Source: Candidatus Binatia bacterium (lineage in GTDB: Bacteria > Desulfobacterota > Binatia > Bin18). From it: DNA of 33,805 nucleotides. The stretch lies in assembly GCA_022824615.1 (NCBI GenBank), contig JAJDZM010000199.1, positions 1 to 33,805 on the forward strand, in the 5' to 3' direction. Under the pieces are notes generated by a model. The model saw nothing but the letters and a program-made list of their open reading frames with translations. It searched no databases and was not told the DNA's origin. Below, in pieces: positions 8,224-18,487 of the stretch. Within the stretch, counting starts at the first letter, position 1, and each line of letters begins with the position of its first letter. Both the position numbers and the translations under genes were made by a program.

Positions 8224-10083
8224 ATGACAAAGCCGCGAGATAAAAAGGGTTGCTGGTCTGTGTCCGGCATATTCTTTTTTTGCTTCGTCTGGCTGCTGGG
8301 TTGGGGAGGGGCGGTCGTTTTTGCCCGCTCGCTCGAACAACTCGACCCGGAACGTGAATGGCGGGTCGAGTCGATCTCGCTTTCCGGCAACGAGCAGTTC
8401 GATACCGAGACCCTGCTGGCTGAGCTGCAAACCACAACCCGGCCCTGGTATATGCCGTGGAAACAGCAGCCGCTCTTTGATCCCGTCACATTTACGCGAG
8501 ATCTCGAACGGGTTCGACACTATTATGAAACCCAGGGCTATTATCAGGCTCAGGTGACGTATGAGTTGCACACCGACGACGCACGGGGGAGCGTTTCCCT
8601 GGCGGTGCGAATCGTAGAGAACGAATCCGTTACGGTCGGAGCGCTGAGCGTCGAGGTCAAAGCAAAACCCCGGACCGGTGTGGCGCTTCCGAAGCGTCTC
8701 CCGCTTGAGTCCGGCGATCTCTTTACCGAAGCGGCCTACGTGCAGACCGATCAGACGCTGCGTCAGGTTTTTCTTCAGCAGGGTCATTCCTGGGTTGAAA
8801 TCGAGCGCAAAGCCGAGGTTGACCTGAATACCCGGCAGGCGCAGGTGACATACTCCATCTCGCCGGGACCACCCACCATATTCGGGGCAACTCATGTGGA
8901 CGGGACGCGGAAAGTTGATCCGCACCTCGTACTCAGAGAACTGACCTACGCGTCCGGCGAGCCGTTTTCTCTGACGGATATTGAGCGGTCGCGTCAGAAT
9001 CTTCTGAACCTGGACCTGTTTCACTCGGTCCATATGGAATTCCAGCAGGAGGGCGAGAAACCGCGTCAGGTTCCCATCCGTATACGTGTGGCGGAAAAAG
9101 AGCCCCGCAGTATTCGGCTTGGGGCCGGCTATAGTACGGACGAGGAGTTTATCGGGCTGGCTGCCTGGCAGCACCGGAATTGGTTGGGTGGTGGTCGCCG
9201 CCTGTCCGCGGAACTGCGTTTGTCCGCCATCCAGCGTTCTATAGGAGCCACCTTCGTGCAGCCCTACTTTCTGGCCCATGATACCGTGCTGCACATTGAC
9301 GCCCAGCAGGGCCAGGAAGACGAAGACACTTATCTCCTCAATTATTCCCGTCTGCGTCCGCGTATCGAGCGCCACTTCTCTCCGACCTTCTCCGGTTTTG
9401 TTGACTATCGGGTCGAGTTTCTGAAATTCAACGAGGTCGGCAGTTCCACCATCCGGGCCCTGGAGGGCCTGCGACGCGAGGGCGTCTTGTCCGGCCCGAC
9501 TCTCGGGTTGGTCTGGGATACGACTGAAGACCTCTTGAATCCGACCCAGGGCGGGATGCTGTCCGTGGTTGCCAATCAAGCCGGGACGGTCTGGGGCGGT
9601 GATTATAAATTCTTTAGCCTGACGGCTGAGGCCAAGCACTACCAGCGTCTCGGATGGGGTGTCGTCCTTGCCACTCGCCTGAAAATGGGCCTGAGCGACT
9701 TTTTTGGCTCACAGCGCAACATCCCCCTGTCGGAGCGCTTTTATGCCGGCGGCGATGGGGGAGTGCGGGGCTATGGCCGGCGTAAACTCGGTGCCCTGAA
9801 CGCTGCGGACGACCCGCTCGGAGGACTCAGCGCGCTTGAAGGGTCGGTCGAACTGCGGCGGCCGTTATGGCGTGAACTGGCCGGGGCGGTCTTCCTCGAT
9901 TTTGGTCAGCTCTCGCTTGAGAGCTACGATATTCCGGTTGATGATCTTCAATTTGCGCCCGGCTTTGGGCTGAGCTATGCCACGCGTATCGGGCCGCTGC
10001 GGTTCGATGTGGGTTTCCCCATCGATCCTGCGGACGATGATGAGCCGTGGCGGGTCCATTTCGGCATCGGACAATCGTTTTGA
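8224..10083 (+). CDS. tamA: Omp85 family outer-membrane assembly protein (TamA-like: POTRA repeats + beta-barrel)
   Basis: Signal peptide, POTRA-like repeats, barrel motif GGDGGVRGYGRRKLG and terminal Phe (FGIGQSF). Immediately upstream of tamB. Confidence 0.85.
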   Translation: MTKPRDKKGCWSVSGIFFFCFVWLLGWGGAVVFARSLEQLDPEREWRVESISLSGNEQFDTETLLAELQTTTRPWYMPWKQQPLFDPVTFTRDLERVRHYYETQGYYQAQVTYELHTDDARGSVSLAVRIVENESVTVGALSVEVKAKPRTGVALPKRLPLESGDLFTEAAYVQTDQTLRQVFLQQGHSWVEIERKAEVDLNTRQAQVTYSISPGPPTIFGATHVDGTRKVDPHLVLRELTYASGEPFSLTDIERSRQNLLNLDLFHSVHMEFQQEGEKPRQVPIRIRVAEKEPRSIRLGAGYSTDEEFIGLAAWQHRNWLGGGRRLSAELRLSAIQRSIGATFVQPYFLAHDTVLHIDAQQGQEDEDTYLLNYSRLRPRIERHFSPTFSGFVDYRVEFLKFNEVGSSTIRALEGLRREGVLSGPTLGLVWDTTEDLLNPTQGGMLSVVANQAGTVWGGDYKFFSLTAEAKHYQRLGWGVVLATRLKMGLSDFFGSQRNIPLSERFYAGGDGGVRGYGRRKLGALNAADDPLGGLSALEGSVELRRPLWRELAGAVFLDFGQLSLESYDIPVDDLQFAPGFGLSYATRIGPLRFDVGFPIDPADDDEPWRVHFGIGQSF

Positions 10084-10097
10084 GGGAGGGAGAACGG

Positions 10098-13000
10098 GTG
10101 CGGTACGTGTGGCGGACGTTGCTGATTGTCGGAGGCTTGGGCGCTGTTCTCGTTATTGGGGCTCTGCTTTTCCTACAGACTGCGCAGTTCCAGAAATTCC
10201 TGCACGGCCAGTTTGTCTCGACCCTGAACACCGCGCTGCCCGGAGAGGTCAGCCTGGGCGGTCTGGAAGGGTCGGTGTGGCGGGGGCTGCAACTCACCGA
10301 TTTGGTCGTTCGTTACGAAGAAGAGGATGTCGTGCGCATTCCTCGGTTGACCGTCCGGTATGCGCTCCGTCCGCTGCTCAACGGGCGAGTGAGCCTGACG
10401 CAAGTTGACGTGTATGAGCCTGTCGTTCGACTGACCCAAGACGGGGCGGACAATTGGAATCTGGTTCAAGCCCTGATTCCGAACACAGACCGAGGCGCAA
10501 ACCCCTCGCCGGGAATCGGTCTGGGTATTGTTCTCGGCGCTGTTACCATTCACAACGCGGCGGTCGAGATCATTCCCGCCGGTCATGCCCCGTATCGTTT
10601 GCACGATATGACCCTTGAGGCCAGGGCTGCACTGGAGGGCAATCAATTGCAGGTTGTGTGTGACAGATTTGCGACCAGTATGACTATGGCCTCGGTTCCG
10701 CCACTGAATCTTGCCGCTTCGGTATCGGTGCATGGCGACCTGGAGCATCTCTCCATTGCCATCTCTCATGTTGATATCACCTCAGCGCAGTCCCGGATGC
10801 GGTTTACCGGCCGAGTCGCAGACCTGAATACTCCGACACTGGACGGAACACTTTCCATTCAAAAGCTGGCTGGGGCTGACTTGGCTGCGGTTATTCCCGG
10901 CTGGCCGATCCACGAAGCGGTATTTGGAGAAGTCCGCGTTGCGGGCGAACTCGCCGACCTGCATACCGACATCCGGCTGGCAGTCGCGGACGCAGAACTC
11001 GAGGGGCAGGTGTGGACCGACCTGAGTCAGAGCGAACCTGCATACGCCGGCACGCTCGCTTTCTCTCGCTTTGACCTCACAAAGCTGCGAGGCGGCGAAG
11101 CCCTGGGCGGTATATTTGAGGGGCGCCTGGAGTTGGCGGGGCAGGGGACCGACCTGGTCGGCCTGACTGGCAATGCCGTGGCTCAAGGTCGAGACTTTCG
11201 TATTGGGGAGTGGCAGGTCGGCCAGGTGGGGTTGACCGGGAGCGTCAAGCAGCAAGTGGGCGAGGTCGCAGGGACGATTGCCGCGAGGTCGGGTCGGGCA
11301 GATTGGAAGGCTGAAATCCGGCTTGCGGACGAGCTTGCGTACACGTTCACGCTTGCGGTTGACCACCTTGACTTGCAAAAAATGGTTCCGGGTGTGGGAG
11401 CAGGAAACGGAACGCAGGCAAAAGCCGATCCCCACCCGGTCATGACGAGCGATCTCAACCTGTCCGGTACGGTACGGGGCAGAGGGATAGACCCGTCCGG
11501 CATGGCTGTCCGGGCCTTGTTTACGCTCGCTCCTTCGCGTCTTGGCCCAATATCGATACGGAGTGGACGTCTTGATGCCTCGGTGGCCGATGGCAGGGTG
11601 GATATTGCTGACGTTCATCTCAAAGCCCGGAATGCCAGCCTGACGATGCGGGGGGAACTGGGGACGACGTTAGCGGAGATGGGGAAACTGTCGTATCAGC
11701 TCAACGTCTCCGATTTGTCCCCATGGCTGGCTCTGGCCGGTCAAAAGGGAACTGGCCAGCTCACGCTGGCGGGTCAAGCTGAGGGCAATCTGACCAGACT
11801 TGCCGTCTCTGGCACCGGGCAGACACGCGCTGTTGCGCTGCAAGGCGGGACGCTCACTCAAGGAACGATCGAGTATCATCTGACCGGAGGCGAACTGTGG
11901 CCGACGGGGAGGATAAGGGTTGAACTGTCCGGACTGCATGCCGGGGTTGAACTGCAATCTGTTGCTGCCCAACTGAAGTTGACGCACGCAGAGGCTCTTG
12001 GGGGACAGCTGACGGTTCACGCGACGGATAGCGTGTCTCGGAACCATTATCTGGATACGCAGATTGTCCGGCAGCCCGACCGGTTGAGCGCGTCCGTGAA
12101 CGCGCTTGCGCTTGCCCTGCCCGGTGGTGTCTGGGAATTGGTAGAACCGACTACGGTTACGCAGCGGACCGGGACAGTGGCGGTCGAGGCCCTCCAACTG
12201 AGGAACGGGGACCAGCACATTTCCTTAGACGGGCGCGTCTCAACGCACGGCGCGCAGGATTTGCAGGTATGGGTCGAGGAGTTCGCCGTAGCCGAGCTGC
12301 GCCCGCTCGTACCGGATATGCCGACCGTTGCCGGCGCGCTGTCTACGCATATTCGGCTCTCCGGGACTGCTGAGACCCCGATTATCGAGGGAAACCTCGC
12401 TATCGATCCGTTACGCATCGTTGAACAGCCATATAAAGGGCTGTCGTCCTCGTTTACCTATCGGGACAGGCAGGCCACGCTTGACCTGACCTTTGAGCAG
12501 GATGAGCAGCATGCCTTGCAGGTCTCCGGGACGCTGCCGCTTGCCCTGCACTGGCACAATGGGCTCACAACCGGAATCCTGGGAGACCTCGACGCCCGCG
12601 CGCACTCCAGCGGATTAAACCTGGCTTTTCTGAATGCTCTGAGTGGCACAGGGGTCAGCGATATTGCTGGGGAACTGCACGTTGATATGGCTGTACACGG
12701 ACCGCCCACGGACCTGTTCCCGCAAGGAACAATTACGCTCCGCAATGGTCGGGTGACGGTCGCTCCACTCGGAACGACGCTCTCCGATGCGACACTTGTA
12801 CTGGCCGCCCAGCCCGAGACGATTCGCATTGAGGAAATCTCCGCTGTCTCCGGAAAAGGTAAGATGACAGGGCAAGGGGCAATCAGCTTATCCAAATACG
12901 CGCCACAGAGCATCGATATGACCCTGACCGCTCATCAATGGCCGGCGATTCACACCAGACGGTACCAGGCGGAAGTCGGTGCGGCTGTCAACATATCTGG

Positions 13001-13922
13001 AGCCCTCACGGCACCACATCTGAGCGGTACGGTGGAAATCCTGCGGGCCACCCTTCACCCGGACCTGGCCTTTCTCGATAGCAGGCCGGTCAATCGGGAC
13101 GAAACCATTCTCATCATCCCGGTCGGTGAGACCGCCCGCTCTCTGGCCGAGCACGCCGCGGTCAGAGAACAAAGGGCCGAGGGCAGGGCCGCCCGTGATG
13201 CGACCATGGAGCTGACTGTCCGAGTCCACCGCAATACCCAAATCGAACACGCCAACGCCGCGGTTGAGCTGAGTGGCGAGGTCACGGTGACGAAAGAACG
13301 CGGGGCGGAGCCCCGCCTGGTCGGGGATATCAAAGTGGTTCAAGGCTGGGCGGGTTTTCAGGGGCGGCGTTTCACCCTGGACGGGGGCAAAGTCCAGTTT
13401 ACCGGGGGGAGAAAAATCAATCCGAGTCTGGACATTGTGGCGCAATACCAGGCACCTGACCATGTCGTTGAAGCCGTGGTCCGGGGAACCGCAGGCGAAC
13501 CCAGCCTCGTCTTACGCAGCCAGCCGGAATTGGAGCATGCCGATATCCTGGCCGTTCTCCTGTTCGGGAAGCCGGCCAGCGCACTGGATCAAGGCGAAAA
13601 GCTTGACCTTGAGAAACAGGCGTTGGCGATCACCAGCGGTTACGCCGCGACCAAGATCGGGGAGTCGGTCTCTCAAGCGCTGGGGCTGGAGAGGCTTGGG
13701 GCCGGCCTCAAACTCTCGAATCTGGATATCGCCGGCGGGACGGTCGGCTTTGGTTTCTCTTTGCCCAAGGGGTTACAGGTCTCCGTCGCGCATGACCTGA
13801 CGAAGAAGGGTGAGCGCAAAGTCTCCCTGGAATATCAGCTCAGTCCGCACTGGCAGATCGATACGTCCTCCAGTTCGGGGGGTGCCAGCGAAGCCCATAT
13901 TCTCTGGCAGAAGAAATATTGA
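10098..13922 (+). CDS. tamB: Translocation/assembly module protein TamB (DUF490)
   Basis: GTG at 10098 with gagggaggg SD, N-terminal TM anchor, long beta-repetitive region, C-terminal DUF490 features (SQPELEHADILAVLLFGKPAS, VSLEYQLSPHWQIDTSS). Confidence 0.88.
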   Translation: MRYVWRTLLIVGGLGAVLVIGALLFLQTAQFQKFLHGQFVSTLNTALPGEVSLGGLEGSVWRGLQLTDLVVRYEEEDVVRIPRLTVRYALRPLLNGRVSLTQVDVYEPVVRLTQDGADNWNLVQALIPNTDRGANPSPGIGLGIVLGAVTIHNAAVEIIPAGHAPYRLHDMTLEARAALEGNQLQVVCDRFATSMTMASVPPLNLAASVSVHGDLEHLSIAISHVDITSAQSRMRFTGRVADLNTPTLDGTLSIQKLAGADLAAVIPGWPIHEAVFGEVRVAGELADLHTDIRLAVADAELEGQVWTDLSQSEPAYAGTLAFSRFDLTKLRGGEALGGIFEGRLELAGQGTDLVGLTGNAVAQGRDFRIGEWQVGQVGLTGSVKQQVGEVAGTIAARSGRADWKAEIRLADELAYTFTLAVDHLDLQKMVPGVGAGNGTQAKADPHPVMTSDLNLSGTVRGRGIDPSGMAVRALFTLAPSRLGPISIRSGRLDASVADGRVDIADVHLKARNASLTMRGELGTTLAEMGKLSYQLNVSDLSPWLALAGQKGTGQLTLAGQAEGNLTRLAVSGTGQTRAVALQGGTLTQGTIEYHLTGGELWPTGRIRVELSGLHAGVELQSVAAQLKLTHAEALGGQLTVHATDSVSRNHYLDTQIVRQPDRLSASVNALALALPGGVWELVEPTTVTQRTGTVAVEALQLRNGDQHISLDGRVSTHGAQDLQVWVEEFAVAELRPLVPDMPTVAGALSTHIRLSGTAETPIIEGNLAIDPLRIVEQPYKGLSSSFTYRDRQATLDLTFEQDEQHALQVSGTLPLALHWHNGLTTGILGDLDARAHSSGLNLAFLNALSGTGVSDIAGELHVDMAVHGPPTDLFPQGTITLRNGRVTVAPLGTTLSDATLVLAAQPETIRIEEISAVSGKGKMTGQGAISLSKYAPQSIDMTLTAHQWPAIHTRRYQAEVGAAVNISGALTAPHLSGTVEILRATLHPDLAFLDSRPVNRDETILIIPVGETARSLAEHAAVREQRAEGRAARDATMELTVRVHRNTQIEHANAAVELSGEVTVTKERGAEPRLVGDIKVVQGWAGFQGRRFTLDGGKVQFTGGRKINPSLDIVAQYQAPDHVVEAVVRGTAGEPSLVLRSQPELEHADILAVLLFGKPASALDQGEKLDLEKQALAITSGYAATKIGESVSQALGLERLGAGLKLSNLDIAGGTVGFGFSLPKGLQVSVAHDLTKKGERKVSLEYQLSPHWQIDTSSSSGGASEAHILWQKKY

Positions 13923-14066
13923 TGGGTTCAGTGTTTCCGTAATTCCCCCGTTTTGCGCCGATGCGCGGCTGAAAACTCGTTTGTGTTTGTGTCTCTCCGA
14001 GACATGCGATATTCTGGGAGGGTGGCGCGCAGAGCGCACCGGCTGTGAAGACAACAACAGGGGCCG

Positions 14067-15434
14067 GTGGGGGAGGTGGATGCAGTGGAACCTCAGGGTC
14101 ATCACCGATGTGGCAGCCTCAACCTCAACGTGCGGGGGCTTGGACAATCAGCAACTTTAGCGATCAATGAGCGGAGCAACGCGCTCCGCCGCAAAGGGCA
14201 GCGCGTCTATAAACTCGGGCTGGGCCAATCGCCATTTCCCATTCCGTCCGAAGTGGTGAACGCGCTCAGGCTGCACGCCCACGAAGACGATTACCTGCCG
14301 GTCACCGGTCTGCCTGCCCTGCGGGAAGCAGTGGCGGAGTTTCATCGACAGAAAGATCGCGTACAGGCCCGTCCCGAGGGCGTCCTGGTCGGACCCGGCT
14401 CAAAAGAGCTGCTGTTCCTCCTACAGTTGACCTTTTACGGCGAATTGCTCGTGCCGTCTCCAGCCTGGGTGTCCTATATCCCCCAGGCTCGTATCATTGG
14501 TCGCACCGTCAATCTTATCCCGACGACCTTTGAAGAGAACTGGCGCGTCTCCCCCCAGCGCCTGGAAGCCATCTGTAAAGCCGACCCGGACCGGCCGCGT
14601 ATTCTGGTGTTGAATTATCCTGGCAACCCCGAAGGGGGCAGCTATACGGCGCACGAGCTTGAAGAGTTGGCCGCGGTCGCACGGCAGTTCGGGGTGATTC
14701 TGCTGTCCGATGAAATTTATGGTCAACTGCACCACCAGGGAGCGCATGTGTCTGTTGCCCGCTTCTATCCGGAAGGAACAATCATCAGTTCCGGGCTGTC
14801 CAAATGGTGTGGAGCCGGCGGCTGGCGGCTCGGGACGTTTACCTTCCCGCCGGATTTGAACTGGCTGATGGAAGCGATGGCGGCCGTGGCCAGTGAGACC
14901 TATACGTCGGTCAGCGCCCCGATTCAATATGCGGCCACCCGGGCGTTTCAGGCGAGCATCGGGATCGAGCGCTATCTCTCACACGTCCGCCGCATTCTGT
15001 CGGACCTGGGCCAACGCTGTACGCAGATTCTTCAGGCGGCCGGCGTCCGGGTGCACGCTCCGGTTGGCGCTTTTTATCTCTTTCCGGATTTTTCCCCTTT
15101 TGCCGAGCGACTGGCACAGCGCGGTATTCTGGACAGCGACTCTTTGTGCGAGGCGCTCCTGCGCGATACGGGTGTTGCCGTCCTGCCCGGCTCGGTGTTT
15201 CAGCGCCCGCGAGAGGAACTCACCGCCCGGGTTGCCTATATCGGCTTTGACGGCGCGAGAGCTCTCACCGCGAGTGAGGCGATTCCGCTCGACCATGACC
15301 TCCCGACCGATTTTATCGAGCGCTGGTGTGGAGATATGATTGAAGCCGTGCAGCGTATGACGAGTTGGGCAGCGGAAACGAAGTCGCCCAAAGTCGTGGA
15401 TCTGATGGATCGGAAAGAAAGAGCCGCCGGGTAA
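14067..15434 (+). CDS. PLP-dependent aminotransferase class I/II (exact start uncertain)
   Basis: YLPVTGLPALREAVAEFH, NYPGNPEGGSYT, LSDEIYGQL and SGLSKWCGAGGWRLG (PLP Lys motif). Confidence 0.85.
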   Translation: MGEVDAVEPQGHHRCGSLNLNVRGLGQSATLAINERSNALRRKGQRVYKLGLGQSPFPIPSEVVNALRLHAHEDDYLPVTGLPALREAVAEFHRQKDRVQARPEGVLVGPGSKELLFLLQLTFYGELLVPSPAWVSYIPQARIIGRTVNLIPTTFEENWRVSPQRLEAICKADPDRPRILVLNYPGNPEGGSYTAHELEELAAVARQFGVILLSDEIYGQLHHQGAHVSVARFYPEGTIISSGLSKWCGAGGWRLGTFTFPPDLNWLMEAMAAVASETYTSVSAPIQYAATRAFQASIGIERYLSHVRRILSDLGQRCTQILQAAGVRVHAPVGAFYLFPDFSPFAERLAQRGILDSDSLCEALLRDTGVAVLPGSVFQRPREELTARVAYIGFDGARALTASEAIPLDHDLPTDFIERWCGDMIEAVQRMTSWAAETKSPKVVDLMDRKERAAG

Positions 15435-15442
15435 ACCCGCCG

Positions 15443-15468
15443 GTAGGGGCAACCCCCCGTGGTTGCCC
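15443..15468. repeat. Intergenic palindromic repeat GTAGGGGCAACCCCCCGTGGTTGCCC
   Basis: GGGCAAC/GTTGCCC stem. A second copy lies at 22118-22142. Confidence 0.7.
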
Positions 15469-15594
15469 GCTCCCCGTAATTGCAACCCCCGCCACGCCTT
15501 GACACGCCCCAAATCAGCCTTACCTTTTTGACAGTCAAGAGTCACAGCCAGTTAAAAACGACCGAGCTCGAATGGCTGGAGGAAGGAGGGCAGC

Positions 15595-18204
15595 GTGGAT
15601 CTCAACCGCTTGACGGAAAAATCGCAAGAAGCTCTACGCCACGCCCAGGCGCTGGCAACCCGGCGGAATCACCAGGGCGTTGATATTGAACATGTGTTGG
15701 CCGCACTCACGGAATCTCCCGACGGAATCGTCCCGGCGCTCATTACTCAGGCCGGGGTGTCCCTCAATACGCTGACTGCCGAGCTTGAAAAGTCGCTGCA
15801 TCGCATGCCGCAGGTGTCCGGCCCGGACCATGTGTACGTTACCCAGCGCTTGTCCCAGTTGCTCACCCGCGCTGAAGATGGGGCTAAAGAACTCAAAGAC
15901 GACTATGTGAGTGTCGAGCATCTGCTCCTCGCCATGCTCGAAGACAACGGCGCGACGGGTCGTTTGCTGCGCGACCACGGCCTCAGCCGAGAGCGCCTGC
16001 TTGCGGCGCTCCAGAAAGTGCGTGGCCACCAGCGTGTGACCAATCAAAATCCGGAGGGCACCTACCAGGCCCTGGAGCGCTATGGCCGGGACCTGACGCA
16101 GGCGGCAAGCCTGGGTAAGCTTGACCCGGTGATTGGCCGGGATGATGAAATCCGTCGGGTCGTGCAGGTGCTCTCTCGCCGTACCAAGAATAATCCGGTG
16201 CTGATCGGTGACCCAGGCGTGGGCAAGACCGCCATTGTGGAAGGGCTGGCGCAGCGCATTGTCAGCGGCGATGTGCCGGAAAGCCTGAAGAATCGCCGCG
16301 TAATCGTCCTGGATATGGGCGCCCTGATTGCCGGCGCAAAATTTCGCGGTGAGTTTGAGGAGCGGCTCAAAGCCGTGCTCAAAGAGGTCCAGGAGTCCGC
16401 GGGCGAGGTGGTGCTGTTTATTGACGAGTTGCATACGGTGGTGGGCGCGGGAGCGTCGGAGGGCGCTATGGACGCGTCCAACCTGTTGAAACCGATGCTG
16501 GCTCGTGGCGAGTTGCACTGCATCGGAGCGACCACGCTGGACGAGTATCGTCAATACGTGGAAAAGGACCGGGCGCTGGAGCGGCGCTTTCAGCCGGTCA
16601 CGGTTGACCAGCCGTCCGTGGAAGACACGATTTCCATTCTGCGGGGGCTGCGTGAACGCTACGAAATCCACCACGGGGTCCGCATCAAAGACGCGGCGCT
16701 GGTGACCGCCGCGGTCTTGTCGCACCGCTACATCAGTGATCGCTTCCTGCCGGATAAGGCTATCGATCTGATGGACGAAGCCGCGGCCCGGCTCCGCACC
16801 GAAATCGACTCCATGCCGACCGAACTGGACGAGGTGTCCAGGCGGGTCTTGCAGCTTGAAATTGAGCGTGAGGCCCTGCGCAAGGAGACCGACCAGGCCT
16901 CGCGGCTACGGCTGGAGAAGCTGGAAAAGGACTTGGCGGATTGCCAGGCTGAGGCCGGGGCGCTGACCGCCCGGTGGGAGATGGAGAAGAACAGCATCGG
17001 TCAGCTCCGCAGCCTCAAAGAGGAAATCGAACAGACCAGACGGGCAATCGAAAAGGCCGAGCGTGACTACGACCTCAACCGGGTCGCCGAACTGAAATAC
17101 GGCAAGCTGGCCCAGCTTGAGCGCGCCCTGGCGGATGGGGAAGCCAGGCTGCATGGCGAACAGGGTCCGAGTCGCCTCCTCAAGGAGGAGGTTGACGAGG
17201 ACGATATCGCCGCCATTATCTCGCGCTGGACGGGTATTCCCGTTGCAAAGCTGCTCAAAGGCGAACGGGAAAAACTATTGCAACTCGGCGAGTTGCTGCA
17301 CCAACGGCTGATCGGTCAGGAAGAGGCCGTCCAGGCGGTGGCCGACGCGGTGATTCGGGCCCGCTCGGGACTCAAAGACCCGCACCGGCCGATTGGGTCG
17401 TTCATCTTTCTGGGGCCGACCGGGGTGGGAAAAACCGAACTGGCCCGTGCGCTGGCCGAGTTTTTGTTTGACGATGAGACGAATATGGTCCGGCTCGATA
17501 TGTCGGAATATATGGAGAAGCATACGGTCGCGCGTCTCATTGGTGCGCCTCCGGGGTATGTCGGCTATGACGAAGGCGGACAACTGACCGAAGCGGTCCG
17601 GCGGAAACCCTATTCGGTCATCCTGTTCGACGAGATCGAAAAGGCCCATCCCGATGTCTTCAATGCCTTACTCCAGATTCTGGACGACGGACGGTTAACC
17701 GATGGGCACGGGCGGACGGTTGACTTCAAGAACACCGTTATCATCATGACCTCGAACGTCGGTAGCCAGTTGATCCTGGGCTATCGGGGCGGTGATGACG
17801 CCGAGGCGTATGAGCGCATGAAGAGAGATGTGCTGGATGCCTTGCGGAACGAATTCCGGCCGGAATTTCTGAATCGGGTCAACGAGATCGTGGTATTCCA
17901 CAGCCTGAACCGAGACCACCTCAAACAGATCGTCGAGATTCAGCTTGCGCACTTGCGGGGGCGGCTGGCCGAGCGGCACATCACGCTCGAACTGACGGAA
18001 AGCGCTAAGGAATACTTCGCCCACACCGGCTATGACCCGACCTATGGGGCACGGCCGCTCAAACGCCTCCTCCAGAAAGAGATAGAGACCAATCTTGGCC
18101 GGAAAATCATCGCTGGCGAGGTGGCGGAGAATGCTCACGTGATTGTCGACTACGACCATCACGACCTCACCTTCACGACCTCACCGGTGGCTGAGGTGGC
18201 GTAA
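15595..18204 (+). CDS. clpB: ATP-dependent chaperone ClpB
   Basis: GTG start with ggaaggaggg SD. Two AAA+ modules ([31 protein letters not shown]) and a middle coiled-coil domain. Confidence 0.97.
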   Translation: MDLNRLTEKSQEALRHAQALATRRNHQGVDIEHVLAALTESPDGIVPALITQAGVSLNTLTAELEKSLHRMPQVSGPDHVYVTQRLSQLLTRAEDGAKELKDDYVSVEHLLLAMLEDNGATGRLLRDHGLSRERLLAALQKVRGHQRVTNQNPEGTYQALERYGRDLTQAASLGKLDPVIGRDDEIRRVVQVLSRRTKNNPVLIGDPGVGKTAIVEGLAQRIVSGDVPESLKNRRVIVLDMGALIAGAKFRGEFEERLKAVLKEVQESAGEVVLFIDELHTVVGAGASEGAMDASNLLKPMLARGELHCIGATTLDEYRQYVEKDRALERRFQPVTVDQPSVEDTISILRGLRERYEIHHGVRIKDAALVTAAVLSHRYISDRFLPDKAIDLMDEAAARLRTEIDSMPTELDEVSRRVLQLEIEREALRKETDQASRLRLEKLEKDLADCQAEAGALTARWEMEKNSIGQLRSLKEEIEQTRRAIEKAERDYDLNRVAELKYGKLAQLERALADGEARLHGEQGPSRLLKEEVDEDDIAAIISRWTGIPVAKLLKGEREKLLQLGELLHQRLIGQEEAVQAVADAVIRARSGLKDPHRPIGSFIFLGPTGVGKTELARALAEFLFDDETNMVRLDMSEYMEKHTVARLIGAPPGYVGYDEGGQLTEAVRRKPYSVILFDEIEKAHPDVFNALLQILDDGRLTDGHGRTVDFKNTVIIMTSNVGSQLILGYRGGDDAEAYERMKRDVLDALRNEFRPEFLNRVNEIVVFHSLNRDHLKQIVEIQLAHLRGRLAERHITLELTESAKEYFAHTGYDPTYGARPLKRLLQKEIETNLGRKIIAGEVAENAHVIVDYDHHDLTFTTSPVAEVA

Positions 18205-18241
18205 ATTCCGCCTATCACGCAGGCGTTCGCCTCTTCAGGCC

Positions 18242-18271
18242 AAGGAGGGGGAAAGAGTCTTCTCCCTCCTT
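18242..18271 (+). terminator. Hairpin downstream of clpB, possible terminator
   Basis: AAGGAGGG...CCCTCCTT perfect 8-bp stem, extendable with GGA/TCT. No strong U-tract directly after. Confidence 0.4.
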
Positions 18272-18487
18272 ACAAATTCAGAATAAAACCCCGTTCTTGT
18301 AACCAGCCTTTTTTATTTGACTTTTCGCCTATTTCTTTCTACAGTCTCCCTCCGCTCTCCAGAAGGGAGAGCTGCCCTCTTTTCTCAGGCTCGCAATGTA
18401 TGAAGCGGTATGCGTTGGTAAAGCGGTGTGAGGTGATATGAAGCGGTGTGAGTGGGAAAGAGGAGACTCCTCGGAGGAGGTATCTCT

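Noticed and set aside
7567-9639. 690-aa minus-strand ORF antisense to yihY-like and tamA genes
   Set aside because: Shadow ORF. It overlaps two well-supported genes and their intergenic gap, and its translation shows no recognisable domain. Its length is notable, but codon bias can explain it.
15500-15594. Possible heat-shock (sigma-32-type) promoter upstream of clpB
   Set aside because: cttgacacgcccc and ttgacag only loosely resemble the consensus and spacing does not fit; not supportable without data.
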